This document shows positions 7,095-13,886 of a stretch of DNA of 32,313 nucleotides, in pieces. Source of the DNA: an uncultured Allobaculum sp. (GTDB taxonomy: Bacteria; Bacillota_I; Bacilli_A; Erysipelotrichales; Erysipelotrichaceae); assembly GCA_910579655.1 (NCBI GenBank), contig CAJTVE010000038.1, forward strand, positions 1-32,313, read 5' to 3'. The first letter of the stretch is position 1, and each line of letters opens with the position of its first letter. The translations under genes were made by a program, and so were the position numbers. A model generated the notes under the pieces. That model searched no databases. It worked only from the letters and a program-made list of their open reading frames with translations, and was not told the origin of the DNA.

Positions 7095-7947
7095 TGTTCT
7101 TCTCCAAGGATTTCATCCAGATTTCTGCCAGATATGGCCATACCCGTAAGGCTGGATCCTCGTTTGCCAGCCCTAGGCCGTGACCACCATGAGAAAACAG
7201 ATGATATTCGCAATTGATTTGGTTATGCATCAGTGTCTGAGCCAGTTCCAGACTTAAATCAGGACTGACTACGGAATCGTCCACTGAATGCCAGATAAAA
7301 GTTGGAACAGCACTTTGCGGCTGAACGTAGTTTTTAAGTTTGACGGATTCAATCTGCTCAAGTGAGGGATTCTGGGTTCCATAAAGAACCTGGTTGACCA
7401 GCTCAATGTTGCTTGAAGCAGCCGAACAGCTAAAATTTCCGGGATTGTCCGCCACCATGGGATATCCAAGAACCAGACCGGCAGGCTTGAGCTCATTACC
7501 CTGGGGAGTGAAGGAAAGCTGACTGACCAGTTCTGGATCATTCCAGCGATAGCCGACTGTTCCCGCTACATGCGCTCCTGCTGAAAATCCAGCCAGGAAG
7601 ATGGCATCAGAATCGATAAACCATTCATCGGCATGCTCACAAATCAGGTGGATAGCTTCCATCAATTCGATGGACGGCGCCGGGTAGCGAAGTTTGACAT
7701 TGACTCCTTTTTCCGGGTGAAGACGGTCTGTAGCTACTGTATATTTGAGTACAAAAGTATGGAAACCACGCGCCAGAAAATTCAGCGCAACAGGTTCTCC
7801 TTCCTTTGTTGCATGAATCAGGTAAGCGCCGCCTGGACAGATAATCAGAGCCGGGCGTTTTGTATAGGTCTGAAAGGAGACGGCTGGGTCTTGAATATAG
7901 AGATCCAGAACGGCTTCTTTTGAAATTGGGATTGTTTTTGTGATCAT
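7078..7947 (-). CDS. Alpha/beta-hydrolase, acetylxylan-esterase-like
   Basis: A 289-residue serine hydrolase of the COG0657 type, related to BD-FAE and acetyl-esterase proteins of gut bacteria. The oxyanion strand is CPGGAYL, the nucleophile elbow GFSAGAH, the catalytic Asp HSVDDSVV and the His FSHGGHGLG. No signal peptide is present. The start at 7947 (MITKTIP) is chosen because the 27 codons upstream run through a 15-bp hairpin and have no family-like sequence. The nearest ribosome binding site, AAAGGA, lies about 25 nt upstream, and a small GCGG/CCGC stem would bring it closer. It lies 175 bp behind the PTS gene and overlaps the second esterase. Confidence 0.82.
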   Translation of the reverse strand: MITKTIPISKEAVLDLYIQDPAVSFQTYTKRPALIICPGGAYLIHATKEGEPVALNFLARGFHTFVLKYTVATDRLHPEKGVNVKLRYPAPSIELMEAIHLICEHADEWFIDSDAIFLAGFSAGAHVAGTVGYRWNDPELVSQLSFTPQGNELKPAGLVLGYPMVADNPGNFSCSAASSNIELVNQVLYGTQNPSLEQIESVKLKNYVQPQSAVPTFIWHSVDDSVVSPDLSLELAQTLMHNQINCEYHLFSHGGHGLGLANEDPALRVWPYLAEIWMKSLEKNNEYDS

Positions 7948-7989
7948 ATATAGGGCGGTTTTCGGCCGCGTTCCTTTCTTTTGAAAGTA

Positions 7990-8027
7990 TGGAAAGAAAA
8001 CCAGAATCTCTGCTGGTTTTCTTTCCA
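7990..8027. other. Perfect 15-bp hairpin between PTS gene and esterases
   Basis: TGGAAAGAAAACCAG (7990-8004) pairs perfectly with CTGGTTTTCTTTCCA (8013-8027), with an 8-nt loop. It lies in the leader of the esterase pair. Leftward it is not followed by a clean T tract; rightward CTTTTATTTTAG follows. It could be an attenuator, an RNA-processing site or a partial terminator that lowers esterase expression relative to the permease. Confidence 0.55.
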
Positions 8028-8063
8028 CTTTTATTTTAGCTTTTAACTTTAATTTTTAATGAA

Positions 8064-8100
8064 CCGATTGGACAGACCGTTTTTGCACTGTTCCAGTCGG
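8064..8100 (-). terminator. Weak terminator-like inverted repeat after the PTS gene
   Basis: CCGATTGGACAG (8064-8075) and CTGTTCCAGTCGG (8088-8100) form an imperfect stem just beyond the PTS stop. Leftward the following sequence is TTCATTAAAAATT, a poor T tract, so read-through into the esterase genes is likely. Confidence 0.35.
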
Positions 8101-8122
8101 AAAACGGGCGGATCGGAATCCA

Positions 8123-9535
8123 TCAGGCAAGAGCGGTTTTTTTCTGGTCTCTTCTTAAAACCATGAAGGTAATGACTGCGGAACTGACTAAAGCAAGCAC
8201 GCTGGCAATGACTCCGTTAATCAGGTTGGCGCTGCTTGCACCAGTAAAGCATAAGAGGCTGGTCAGGTTGGTGGATGGAACCAGGGTGGCGGAAATGACT
8301 CCGGTCAGTCCAGAATACAGGCCGCCGATAAAGCCGCCGCCAAGCAGCCCTAAGAAAGGGGATTTATAACGGGCGCAGATTCCGTAAAGGGTTGGTTCGG
8401 ATGTTCCAGCCAGCACGGCAGTGATCGCAAATTCTGCGGCTTCTGCTTTTTCTGCTTTGTTTTTTAAGGCCAGAGCGGCACCGATGGCCGTTCCCATTAC
8501 TGCGAATGCGGAAATCGTTAAAGCCGGAGCGGCAACACCATCGTAGCCAACTGTGGCAAAAACCTGGAATAAAGCAGCGATGATCATCATATGCATACCG
8601 GTCATTACCAGCAGCGGGTACAGACCGGCAATCAGAGCTGTAGCGATAAAGCCAGCATAGTTCCCAAGACCGAGCAGGAAGCCAACCACATAAGTGCCCA
8701 GATACGAACCGAGCGGACCGAGAATGCACAGGGAAATGGGCAGCATGACTGCAATGGTTAAGGCAGGTGCAAAGACGTTGCGTAAAGAACTTGGAATTTT
8801 CTTGTTGAAGAATTTTTCAATGTAGCTCATGACCCACACATTCAGAATGATCGGGATAACGGTAGATCCATAGTTCTGGAGAAGGCAGGGGATTCCAAAA
8901 ACAGTAAAGTCATTTACTCCTTCGGTCGCCATGGAAACCAAGGTTGGATGCATCATGATACAGCCAAGCAAAACGCCAAGAACGGGGGTAACTCCAAATT
9001 TTTTGGCAGCTGTCAGACCGATTAGAACGGGGAAGAAATAGAAGCCCGCATCTCCGACAAAGGTACAAAGAATATACAGGCTGCTTTCTTCTGTAATCCA
9101 GTTGAGCATCCCCGGCCCCAAGATAGCCGGAATCATTTTGAAGAAGGCGCAGGCAACAATGGCTGGAATCACTGGACCCAGGCATCCAGATAAAGCATCA
9201 AGAATGCTGCTGCCAATCGATTTGAGTGTGATTTTCTTCTTTTTGGCAGGAGCAGAAGTATTTGCCTGAGCCGCGAATTCTGTTTCAAGCCTGGTCTGGA
9301 GAATGTCATAGACCTTGCTGACATCTGGTCCGATGATGACTTGCAGCTGTTCCCCGACTTTCTGAGCGCCCAGCGTACCATTGAGCTTTTTGAGTCCTTC
9401 AATATCGACCTGATCATAATCGGCAATATTAAAGCGCAGGCGGGTGGCGCAATGGAGCAGGTGGGTGACGTTCTGTTTTCCACCAACCAGCTCGAGAATC
9501 TGATCTGAAAGTGTGTCGTAATTTTTCTCTGACAT
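8123..9535 (-). CDS. PTS sugar transporter subunit EIIBC, beta-glucoside type
   Basis: A 470-residue membrane permease that imports and phosphorylates a sugar. The EIIB domain (about 1-85) has the phosphocysteine in LLHCATRLRF (Cys29). A linker follows, then the EIIC domain of the glucose/beta-glucoside superfamily, with many hydrophobic segments and the GTSEPTLYGI loop corresponding to the substrate-binding GITEP motif. No EIIA domain is fused or adjacent, so phosphate must come from a separate EIIA; the Crr-like protein encoded at 28533-29009 is one candidate. Expression is probably controlled by the divergently named but co-oriented LacI-type gene just upstream, through repeats over the promoter. 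The sugar is not identifiable from sequence. Confidence 0.9.
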   Translation of the reverse strand: MSEKNYDTLSDQILELVGGKQNVTHLLHCATRLRFNIADYDQVDIEGLKKLNGTLGAQKVGEQLQVIIGPDVSKVYDILQTRLETEFAAQANTSAPAKKKKITLKSIGSSILDALSGCLGPVIPAIVACAFFKMIPAILGPGMLNWITEESSLYILCTFVGDAGFYFFPVLIGLTAAKKFGVTPVLGVLLGCIMMHPTLVSMATEGVNDFTVFGIPCLLQNYGSTVIPIILNVWVMSYIEKFFNKKIPSSLRNVFAPALTIAVMLPISLCILGPLGSYLGTYVVGFLLGLGNYAGFIATALIAGLYPLLVMTGMHMMIIAALFQVFATVGYDGVAAPALTISAFAVMGTAIGAALALKNKAEKAEAAEFAITAVLAGTSEPTLYGICARYKSPFLGLLGGGFIGGLYSGLTGVISATLVPSTNLTSLLCFTGASSANLINGVIASVLALVSSAVITFMVLRRDQKKTALA

Positions 9536-9566
9536 ATTCTGTTCTCTCTTTCCTGTTTACATGTTC

Positions 9567-9595
9567 AGAATAAACTGTTTACCTACTTAAGTCAA
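9567..9595 (-). promoter_or_regulatory. Promoter of the PTS gene
   Basis: Reading leftward: TTGACT (9595-9590), a 17-bp spacer and TATTCT (9572-9567). Both boxes overlap operator-like repeats, as expected of a repressed promoter. Confidence 0.7.
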
Positions 9596-9637
9596 CGGTT
9601 TATTTAACGAAGTTTATGAAATGAATAAACCGTTAAC
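9569..9637. promoter_or_regulatory. Three LacI-type operator repeats
   Basis: Three copies of a partly palindromic site: AATAAACTGTTTACC (9569-9583), its relative in reverse orientation GTCAACGGTTTATT (9591-9604), and AATAAACCGTTAAC (9624-9637). The shared core is AATAAAC(C/T)GTT(N)AC. The first covers the -10 box, the second covers the -35 box, and the third lies upstream. The neighbouring LacI-family protein is the obvious candidate to bind them. Confidence 0.65.
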
Positions 9638-9642
9638 TTAAA

Positions 9643-9667
9643 AGGGCCTTCCAGTAAGGAAGACCCT
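9643..9667 (-). terminator. Terminator of the LacI-type regulator gene
   Basis: AGGG-C-CTTCC (9643-9652) pairs with GGAAG-A-CCCT (9658-9667) with one mismatch and a 5-nt loop. Leftward it runs into TTTTAAG. It separates the regulator gene from the PTS promoter, so the two are distinct transcripts. Confidence 0.7.
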
Positions 9668-9738
9668 GAATTTCATCAACAGGAGAATCAGAAAGAGAAA
9701 GCAGGAAGGAACGTGTCTGTTGCGAGTAACAAGGTTTG

Positions 9739-10716
9739 TCAGGTCGTCTGGTTGATCTGCAAAGAAACTGGAACGGTCAAATGGTCATTGGTTGGATGAC
9801 CGCCTTCGATCAGGTCAGCGAGCAGGGAAACCGTTTTTTTGGCAATCAGGTCGGTGTTTTCCTCAAGAATCGTCAGGCGGGGAACGGCATACGACCCAAA
9901 ATAAGGGCTTCCACAGCCAATAACTTTGATTTCTTCAGGAATTCGATAGCCAAGGTCCTGGAGTGTTCGAACGCATTCGAGCGCCAGCGTCTGGGATTCA
10001 GCAAAAATACCATCCGCTTCGGGATGATCCATCAACATTTCCGTGATCATCTCTTTAATGGCCCGGGAATCGTTATGATCATCCGCAAGAATCGTCGGCC
10101 AAGCGACGAGTTGGTTTTTTTCCAGCTCCTGATAAAAGCCCCGATACCGATGATCGTTTTTCAGACCAGAATTGGAATTGGAAATATAAAGCAGATTTTT
10201 GCACCCGCGGCTGAGCAGGTGACGGGCAGCAATTCGGCCCATGGACAGGTTATCTGCACTGACACTCGGGATTTCCGGGGCAATTTCCAGTCCGGCAGAA
10301 ACTACCGGAAGGCCAAGATCGGTCAGCTCAGCCGGGTGGTTCAGCATCACACCGACAATCAGACCACTTACTCGATGGCGGCGAAGCCAGGCCGCAAATT
10401 CTTCGCTGTTGAGATGCTCATAGGCCGAAGAACAAAGCAAAAGCCCATATCCATAATCATAGGCGGCCGCTTCAATGCGTGAAGACAAAACACCGAAATA
10501 GGGAACGTGAGAGAGCGGGACAATGAGTCCAATCGTGTTGGCGCTATTGTTGTTCTCTTCGGCAGCCATTGAGGGAAGAGTATAGTTGAGCTCTCGGGCA
10601 GCTTTTTCAACTTTATAAATCGTGTCGCGGGAAAAGCTGCCTTTGCCATTCAGGATCCGGCTGACCGCGGCTTTAGAAATGCCGACGCGGTCGGCTATAT
10701 CTTTTAACGATGCCAT
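9739..10716 (-). CDS. LacI-family transcriptional regulator
   Basis: A 325-residue repressor. The N-terminal helix-turn-helix and hinge helix are standard for the family (MASLKDIADRVGISKAAVSRILNG begins the protein and ELNYTLPS ends the hinge region). They are followed by a periplasmic-binding-protein-like effector domain: strands IGLIVPL and GLIVGVML, then SADNLSMGRIAARHLL and IPEEIKVIGCGSP. The start at 10716 follows GGAGG by 5 nt; ten codons upstream are excluded. It lies directly upstream of the PTS/esterase genes, and operator-like repeats cover their promoter, so it probably represses them until a sugar or sugar phosphate is present. Confidence 0.93.
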   Translation of the reverse strand: MASLKDIADRVGISKAAVSRILNGKGSFSRDTIYKVEKAARELNYTLPSMAAEENNNSANTIGLIVPLSHVPYFGVLSSRIEAAAYDYGYGLLLCSSAYEHLNSEEFAAWLRRHRVSGLIVGVMLNHPAELTDLGLPVVSAGLEIAPEIPSVSADNLSMGRIAARHLLSRGCKNLLYISNSNSGLKNDHRYRGFYQELEKNQLVAWPTILADDHNDSRAIKEMITEMLMDHPEADGIFAESQTLALECVRTLQDLGYRIPEEIKVIGCGSPYFGSYAVPRLTILEENTDLIAKKTVSLLADLIEGGHPTNDHLTVPVSLQINQTT

Positions 10717-10738
10717 AGAAACCTCCAGTAAACGATGG

Positions 10739-10752
10739 GTAAACAAGTTTAC
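10739..10752. promoter_or_regulatory. Possible operator upstream of the LacI-type gene
   Basis: GTAAACAAGTTTAC shares the GTAAAC/GTTTAC arms of the PTS operators but has a 2-bp centre instead of 1 bp. It lies just upstream of the regulator's ribosome binding site and could mediate autoregulation. The spacing difference makes this uncertain. Confidence 0.35.
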
Positions 10753-10886
10753 TTTATTTCTTTCATCTTGAGGGGTTGGCCTTTCAAAATCAAATGGTTG
10801 TCTTCCTGTTAGAGCAGAATTGATCGAAATTTATTGGCTGCTGCTAAAAAGGATGGCGTACCAGTCAATAAGAACAGAAAAAGAAA

Positions 10887-10904
10887 AGACCTGTTTCCAG
10901 GTCT
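10887..10904 (-). terminator. Terminator of the TIGR04076 gene
   Basis: AGACCTG and CAGGTCT form a 7-bp stem with a 4-nt loop. Leftward it is followed by TTTTCTTTTTC. The surrounding 10753-10997 shows no gene. Confidence 0.8.
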
Positions 10905-10997
10905 GAAAAGAAGAGTTCTAAAAAGAGAAAGAAGAGGGCGCAGGTGTCTGCAACAGGCTGCCTGTTTTGGGTGCTGTTGCCTGTCTGGCCTGGCTTT

Positions 10998-11348
10998 TTA
11001 TTCGCGACTTTCTGCGCTGGAATTTTGTTCGCTGTAATCTGGATCAGATTCAATTTTTTCCAGATAGAAGCTCATCGGCCGAAATCCATCCGAGCAGCTG
11101 ACCATCGCTGTTCCCGGCTTTTTCATCCAGCCATCAAATAGATTGTCAGCGCCACTTGCCAGCGCAAAGACATAAGGATAAAGGCTTTGCCACGCGCTTG
11201 GACAAAAGCCTGGCGGCATGGTGCATTCATCACTGATCCATTCCTGGCCAATATGGAGAGAACAGGGATCAGGTAATGGGTTTTCATACCGGTCTTCCAG
11301 TTCGGGATAACGGGCCTGCGCCAGAGAGCTGATCTTAATGCGATGCAT
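10998..11348 (-). CDS. TIGR04076-like small protein
   Basis: A 116-residue soluble protein resembling the TIGR04076 family of unknown function. Recognised features are a Cys-containing PDPCSLHIGQEW segment, then PPGFCPSAWQSLYPYVFAL, WMKKPGTAMVSCSDGFRPMSF and a closing strand YLEKIE. The conserved cysteines could bind a metal or cofactor, but nothing proves it. A charged, low-complexity end (SDPDYSEQNSSAESRE) follows the domain. Its start overlaps the end of the upstream membrane-protein gene by 14 bp, so the two are probably translationally coupled. The nearest ribosome binding site is GAGGG, about 12 nt upstream. Confidence 0.75.
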   Translation of the reverse strand: MHRIKISSLAQARYPELEDRYENPLPDPCSLHIGQEWISDECTMPPGFCPSAWQSLYPYVFALASGADNLFDGWMKKPGTAMVSCSDGFRPMSFYLEKIESDPDYSEQNSSAESRE

Positions 11349-11589
11349 GGATTTTCTTTCCCTCTTTTTTATGATGATGGCGGTACATCAGATACAGAGC
11401 AATGAGCGCAAAAAGAGCAGCTGGAATCAAAAATTCAATCGCCCGTACAACCACAAAGGCCCAATACGGTGCAGATGTGGTGACGGCATGGCTGGAAAAA
11501 TGGTGAAGGTAGTCGAGCAGACAGGTAAATCCAAACAGGACTGCCATAATTCCAGAGGCCAGCCACCAGAGTTTAATCGTTCTGTTCAT
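11335..11589 (-). CDS. Small two-span membrane protein
   Basis: An 84-residue protein with two hydrophobic segments (about 7-28 and 43-67), separated by a short His/Ser-rich loop (DYLHHFSSHAVTTSAPY). It ends in a basic, His-rich tail (YRHHHKKEGKKIHASH). I do not recognise a family. A purine-rich GGGGGGGA lies 5 nt before the ATG. It is the first gene of a two-gene unit with the TIGR04076-like protein. The many histidines on both faces would allow metal binding, which is only a guess. Confidence 0.65.
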   Translation of the reverse strand: MNRTIKLWWLASGIMAVLFGFTCLLDYLHHFSSHAVTTSAPYWAFVVVRAIEFLIPAALFALIALYLMYRHHHKKEGKKIHASH

Positions 11590-11711
11590 ATTTTCCCCCC
11601 CTAAGGTGATGCAGTGAAATGATTTTTGGCAACTTCATTGTAGCATTGGAATCAGGCGACCACTCAGATCAATATAAGAGTGGTGCATAAAGAAGTGAGG
11701 CATAAAGAAAA

Positions 11712-11729
11712 GGAAGGCTTTCGCCTTCC
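11712..11729 (-). terminator. Terminator of thiT
   Basis: GGAAGGC and GCCTTCC pair perfectly around a GAAA loop on the transcribed strand, followed leftward by TTTTCTTT. It lies 70 bp past the thiT stop codon. Confidence 0.85.
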
Positions 11730-11799
11730 GTGCACGACAATTGAATGAGTTTCCCTAATCTTATTCTCTTTCTGTTCTTTCATTACTTACTTACTTTAA

Positions 11800-12342
11800 T
11801 TACTTATGGGAAACGTTTTTGAAAAAGCGTGGTCCCATCGCCTTGATCAGAAGTGGAACCAGAATCAGGCCGACAATGGTGGTTGGAATCAGATACGTTG
11901 CCTGGTAGACAATGGATCCCCACAGATCAACACCATAAAAAACAACCCCGCTGATGGTCGATGAGATAAATCGAACCAAGTTGGTGATCAGAACACCGGA
12001 ATAGAAATATTTATAGTTCGGGAACAGGCAGGCCAGACCATAGGCGCCAAACGCAAAGAAATAGTCTAACAAAAACTGTGTGAATCCCAACAGATACATC
12101 TGTCCGGTCATGAACTGAAGCAGAATGGATAAAAGAGATGTCATCAGGCCAAGCTTCCAGCCTAGCTGATAACTTGCCAAAAGCAGAGCGATCGTACCAA
12201 GCCCTAACGTTCCGCCATTTGGCATCCGAAAGAGCGGCAGACTGTTGCTTAAAAAGTCAAGGACATAAAACAAAGCCAGATACATGGCCACATAGGCTAC
12301 GTCCTTGGTCGTCAATTTTGTTTTGACGTTCTGAGTTGTCAT
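11800..12342 (-). CDS. thiT: ThiT, thiamine-specific S component of an ECF transporter
   Basis: A 180-residue membrane protein that binds thiamine and hands it to the shared ECF module (EcfA, EcfA', EcfT), none of which is in the window. It has about six hydrophobic segments and the ThiT motif MPNGGTLGLG after the first helix, with conserved aromatic and Tyr/Trp residues later. The C-terminus is basic (KAMGPRFFKNVSHK). GGAGG lies 9 nt before the ATG. A TPP riboswitch in the leader confirms the substrate and implies repression when thiamine pyrophosphate is plentiful. It is a single-gene transcript with its own promoter and terminator. Confidence 0.95.
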   Translation of the reverse strand: MTTQNVKTKLTTKDVAYVAMYLALFYVLDFLSNSLPLFRMPNGGTLGLGTIALLLASYQLGWKLGLMTSLLSILLQFMTGQMYLLGFTQFLLDYFFAFGAYGLACLFPNYKYFYSGVLITNLVRFISSTISGVVFYGVDLWGSIVYQATYLIPTTIVGLILVPLLIKAMGPRFFKNVSHK

Positions 12343-12380
12343 AAAAAAATACCTCCATGGAAAGAGGCGCAGTTCGTCTT

Positions 12381-12462
12381 TCGACTTCCTACGCTAGTTC
12401 GAACTAGATCAGGTTCAAAGGGTATTTTTCTCAGCTGCCCTCAGGCAGCACCCCTGTCGTGA
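12381..12462 (-). promoter_or_regulatory. TPP riboswitch (THI element)
   Basis: Reading leftward, the conserved THI-box order is visible: ACAGGGGTGC, then the CTGCC/GGCAG stem, CTGAGA, then ACCCTTTGAACCTGAT, the variable CTAGTTCGAACTAG hairpin and GCGTAGGAAGT. Between the aptamer and thiT there is no strong terminator. Instead CCTC (near 12366) can pair with GAGG of the ribosome binding site, so control is probably at translation initiation. Confidence 0.95.
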
Positions 12463-12469
12463 CAGATTT

Positions 12470-12497
12470 ATTATAAAAACTCAGGGTCTTTTGGCAA
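12470..12497 (-). promoter_or_regulatory. Promoter of thiT
   Basis: Reading leftward: TTGCCA (12497-12492), a 16-bp spacer and TATAAT (12475-12470). Transcription would begin near 12463, at the 5' edge of the riboswitch. Confidence 0.75.
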
Positions 12498-12619
12498 ATC
12501 CCTGCAGTTTGTTTTCCATCGGACGACAGTCAAAAACCAAAAGAATGGTGGTTTCTTTTTGAGCAGCTCTTCAGGAATTCCTCTCAAAGGAAGAAAGTCC
12601 CAGATCCAGAAATGAAAAA

Positions 12620-12646
12620 CGCGTCTGTCCACAACGAACAGACGCG
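12620..12646. terminator. Terminator of the metallophosphoesterase-like gene
   Basis: CGCGTCTGT (12620-12628) and ACAGACGCG (12638-12646) form a 9-bp stem with a 9-nt loop. Leftward it is followed by TTTTTCATTT. It lies about 70 bp past the gene's stop codon. Confidence 0.8.
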
Positions 12647-12714
12647 ATATTTGTTTTTCACAGATGAAAATGCCGGATGGCATCAGAAAAGCGGGATCGT
12701 ATTGGACAAAAAAG

Positions 12715-13587
12715 CTAAGAATTTGTATGGCACAAAGTCAGGTAGACAATCTCTACCGGAGAATTGAGTCTGGCCTGGACATCAATGCAGCCAATTCCAT
12801 TAGAAATCAGATAGGGGAAGTTTAACTGCTGTTGATGGTTACGGTTGATCTCCCGGCTGCCATTAAAGATCTTGTAGCCGCCAAGAACCGGCCAGTCGAT
12901 CTGGGTGCCATGCGAGTTGCCGCAAAGAGCGTAATTGGCATTGAGGGAATTCTGGTCAGCCGCTAATAGATTGTCTGGATAGTGTGATAAGAGCAGGCAG
13001 AATTGTTCATTGAGAAAACTGTCTTTGAGAAAGAGCGCATCGGCATTGACATCAAATCCACCTAACCGGATCCCGCTGGCGGACTGGTTTGCCAACAAAA
13101 CAGAGCGATTGTTGAGCAGCTCAACCTGTGCTTTGCGATAAACGTCTTCAACAATCAGTCGATGGTTTTCGCCAGCCAGATCCTGTTCGCCAAAGACTCC
13201 GAATTTTCCAAGCGGAGCGCTGACGGAGGAAATCCAGTTGACCATCTTCTCGCGGACCTCATCTGTCAGTTCGGCATTGGCGGAAAACAAATCGCCGCCA
13301 AACAGCAGAACATCCGGATTGAGTTTCTGGACCTGCTTGAAAAGAGCATCCATTTTTCCTTCGGGATCAGTCTGTTCATCATATTCAATATCACTCAGAA
13401 AAACCATGGAGACCTGGTCCATTGATTCAGGAATGAGCGGGCTCGAAATGGTCTCGTAGCGGGTGGTAATGTGTTGAGGATTATAGAAAAAGGCTCGATA
13501 CAGGGTGACATCAAAACAGAGCATCAGCACAGTCACTGTACCAAGAAAAATCATCAGTATTTTCTGCCAGCGGGGAAGACGACCCAT
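12715..13587 (-). CDS. Membrane-anchored metallophosphoesterase-like protein with degenerate active site
   Basis: A 290-residue protein: a basic N-terminus, one membrane segment (about 8-26), then a YkuE-like calcineurin fold on the outer face. The family motifs keep their positions but lose ligands. DxH is D66-I-E68 (His to Glu). GD is intact at Asp99. GNHD reads G133-E-Q-D (Asn to Glu, His to Gln). The lone His is kept in LLSHYPD (His202). GHxH reads G223-N-S-H (first His to Asn). It is therefore likely an inactive or altered relative, perhaps a binding protein. The start at 13587 follows AAGGAG by about 9 nt; an in-frame GTG three codons earlier is too close to that site. It is a single gene with its own terminator. 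Confidence 0.8.
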   Translation of the reverse strand: MGRLPRWQKILMIFLGTVTVLMLCFDVTLYRAFFYNPQHITTRYETISSPLIPESMDQVSMVFLSDIEYDEQTDPEGKMDALFKQVQKLNPDVLLFGGDLFSANAELTDEVREKMVNWISSVSAPLGKFGVFGEQDLAGENHRLIVEDVYRKAQVELLNNRSVLLANQSASGIRLGGFDVNADALFLKDSFLNEQFCLLLSHYPDNLLAADQNSLNANYALCGNSHGTQIDWPVLGGYKIFNGSREINRNHQQQLNFPYLISNGIGCIDVQARLNSPVEIVYLTLCHTNS

Positions 13588-13859
13588 TCCTCTCACTCCT
13601 TTCCTGTGGTTTGATTTCAAGTCTTGACTCTGACTTCAGGCCAGAGCTTTTCAATTTCTCAATTATAGAACATCTGCGTACAATTCCAAACTGGCGCAAG
13701 AAAACTTGCTGGAATGAAAGCGGACGTGCTTGGCGGATTTCTTCTTCCAGAGAGATTCAGATCCGCATAGGGGGCAGACTTTGACTCCAACAGGGGGGCT
13801 GTTTCTTTCCTGACTGCCAGAACTTGTCATCCATCCAGTCTCTGGAACCGATGAAAAAG

Positions 13860-13878
13860 GCCCGCATGGACTGCGGGC
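13860..13878 (-). terminator. Terminator of the RNase J gene
   Basis: GCCCGCA and TGCGGGC pair around a 5-nt loop. Leftward the stem is followed by CTTTTTCAT. It begins 8 bp past the RNase J stop codon. The rest of 13588-13859 shows no gene. Confidence 0.87.
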
Positions 13879-13886
13879 TGATGAGG

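Noticed and set aside
12471..12683. 70-residue leftward protein between thiT and the metallophosphoesterase-like gene
   Set aside because: It runs through a terminator and the thiT promoter, and its composition is not protein-like.
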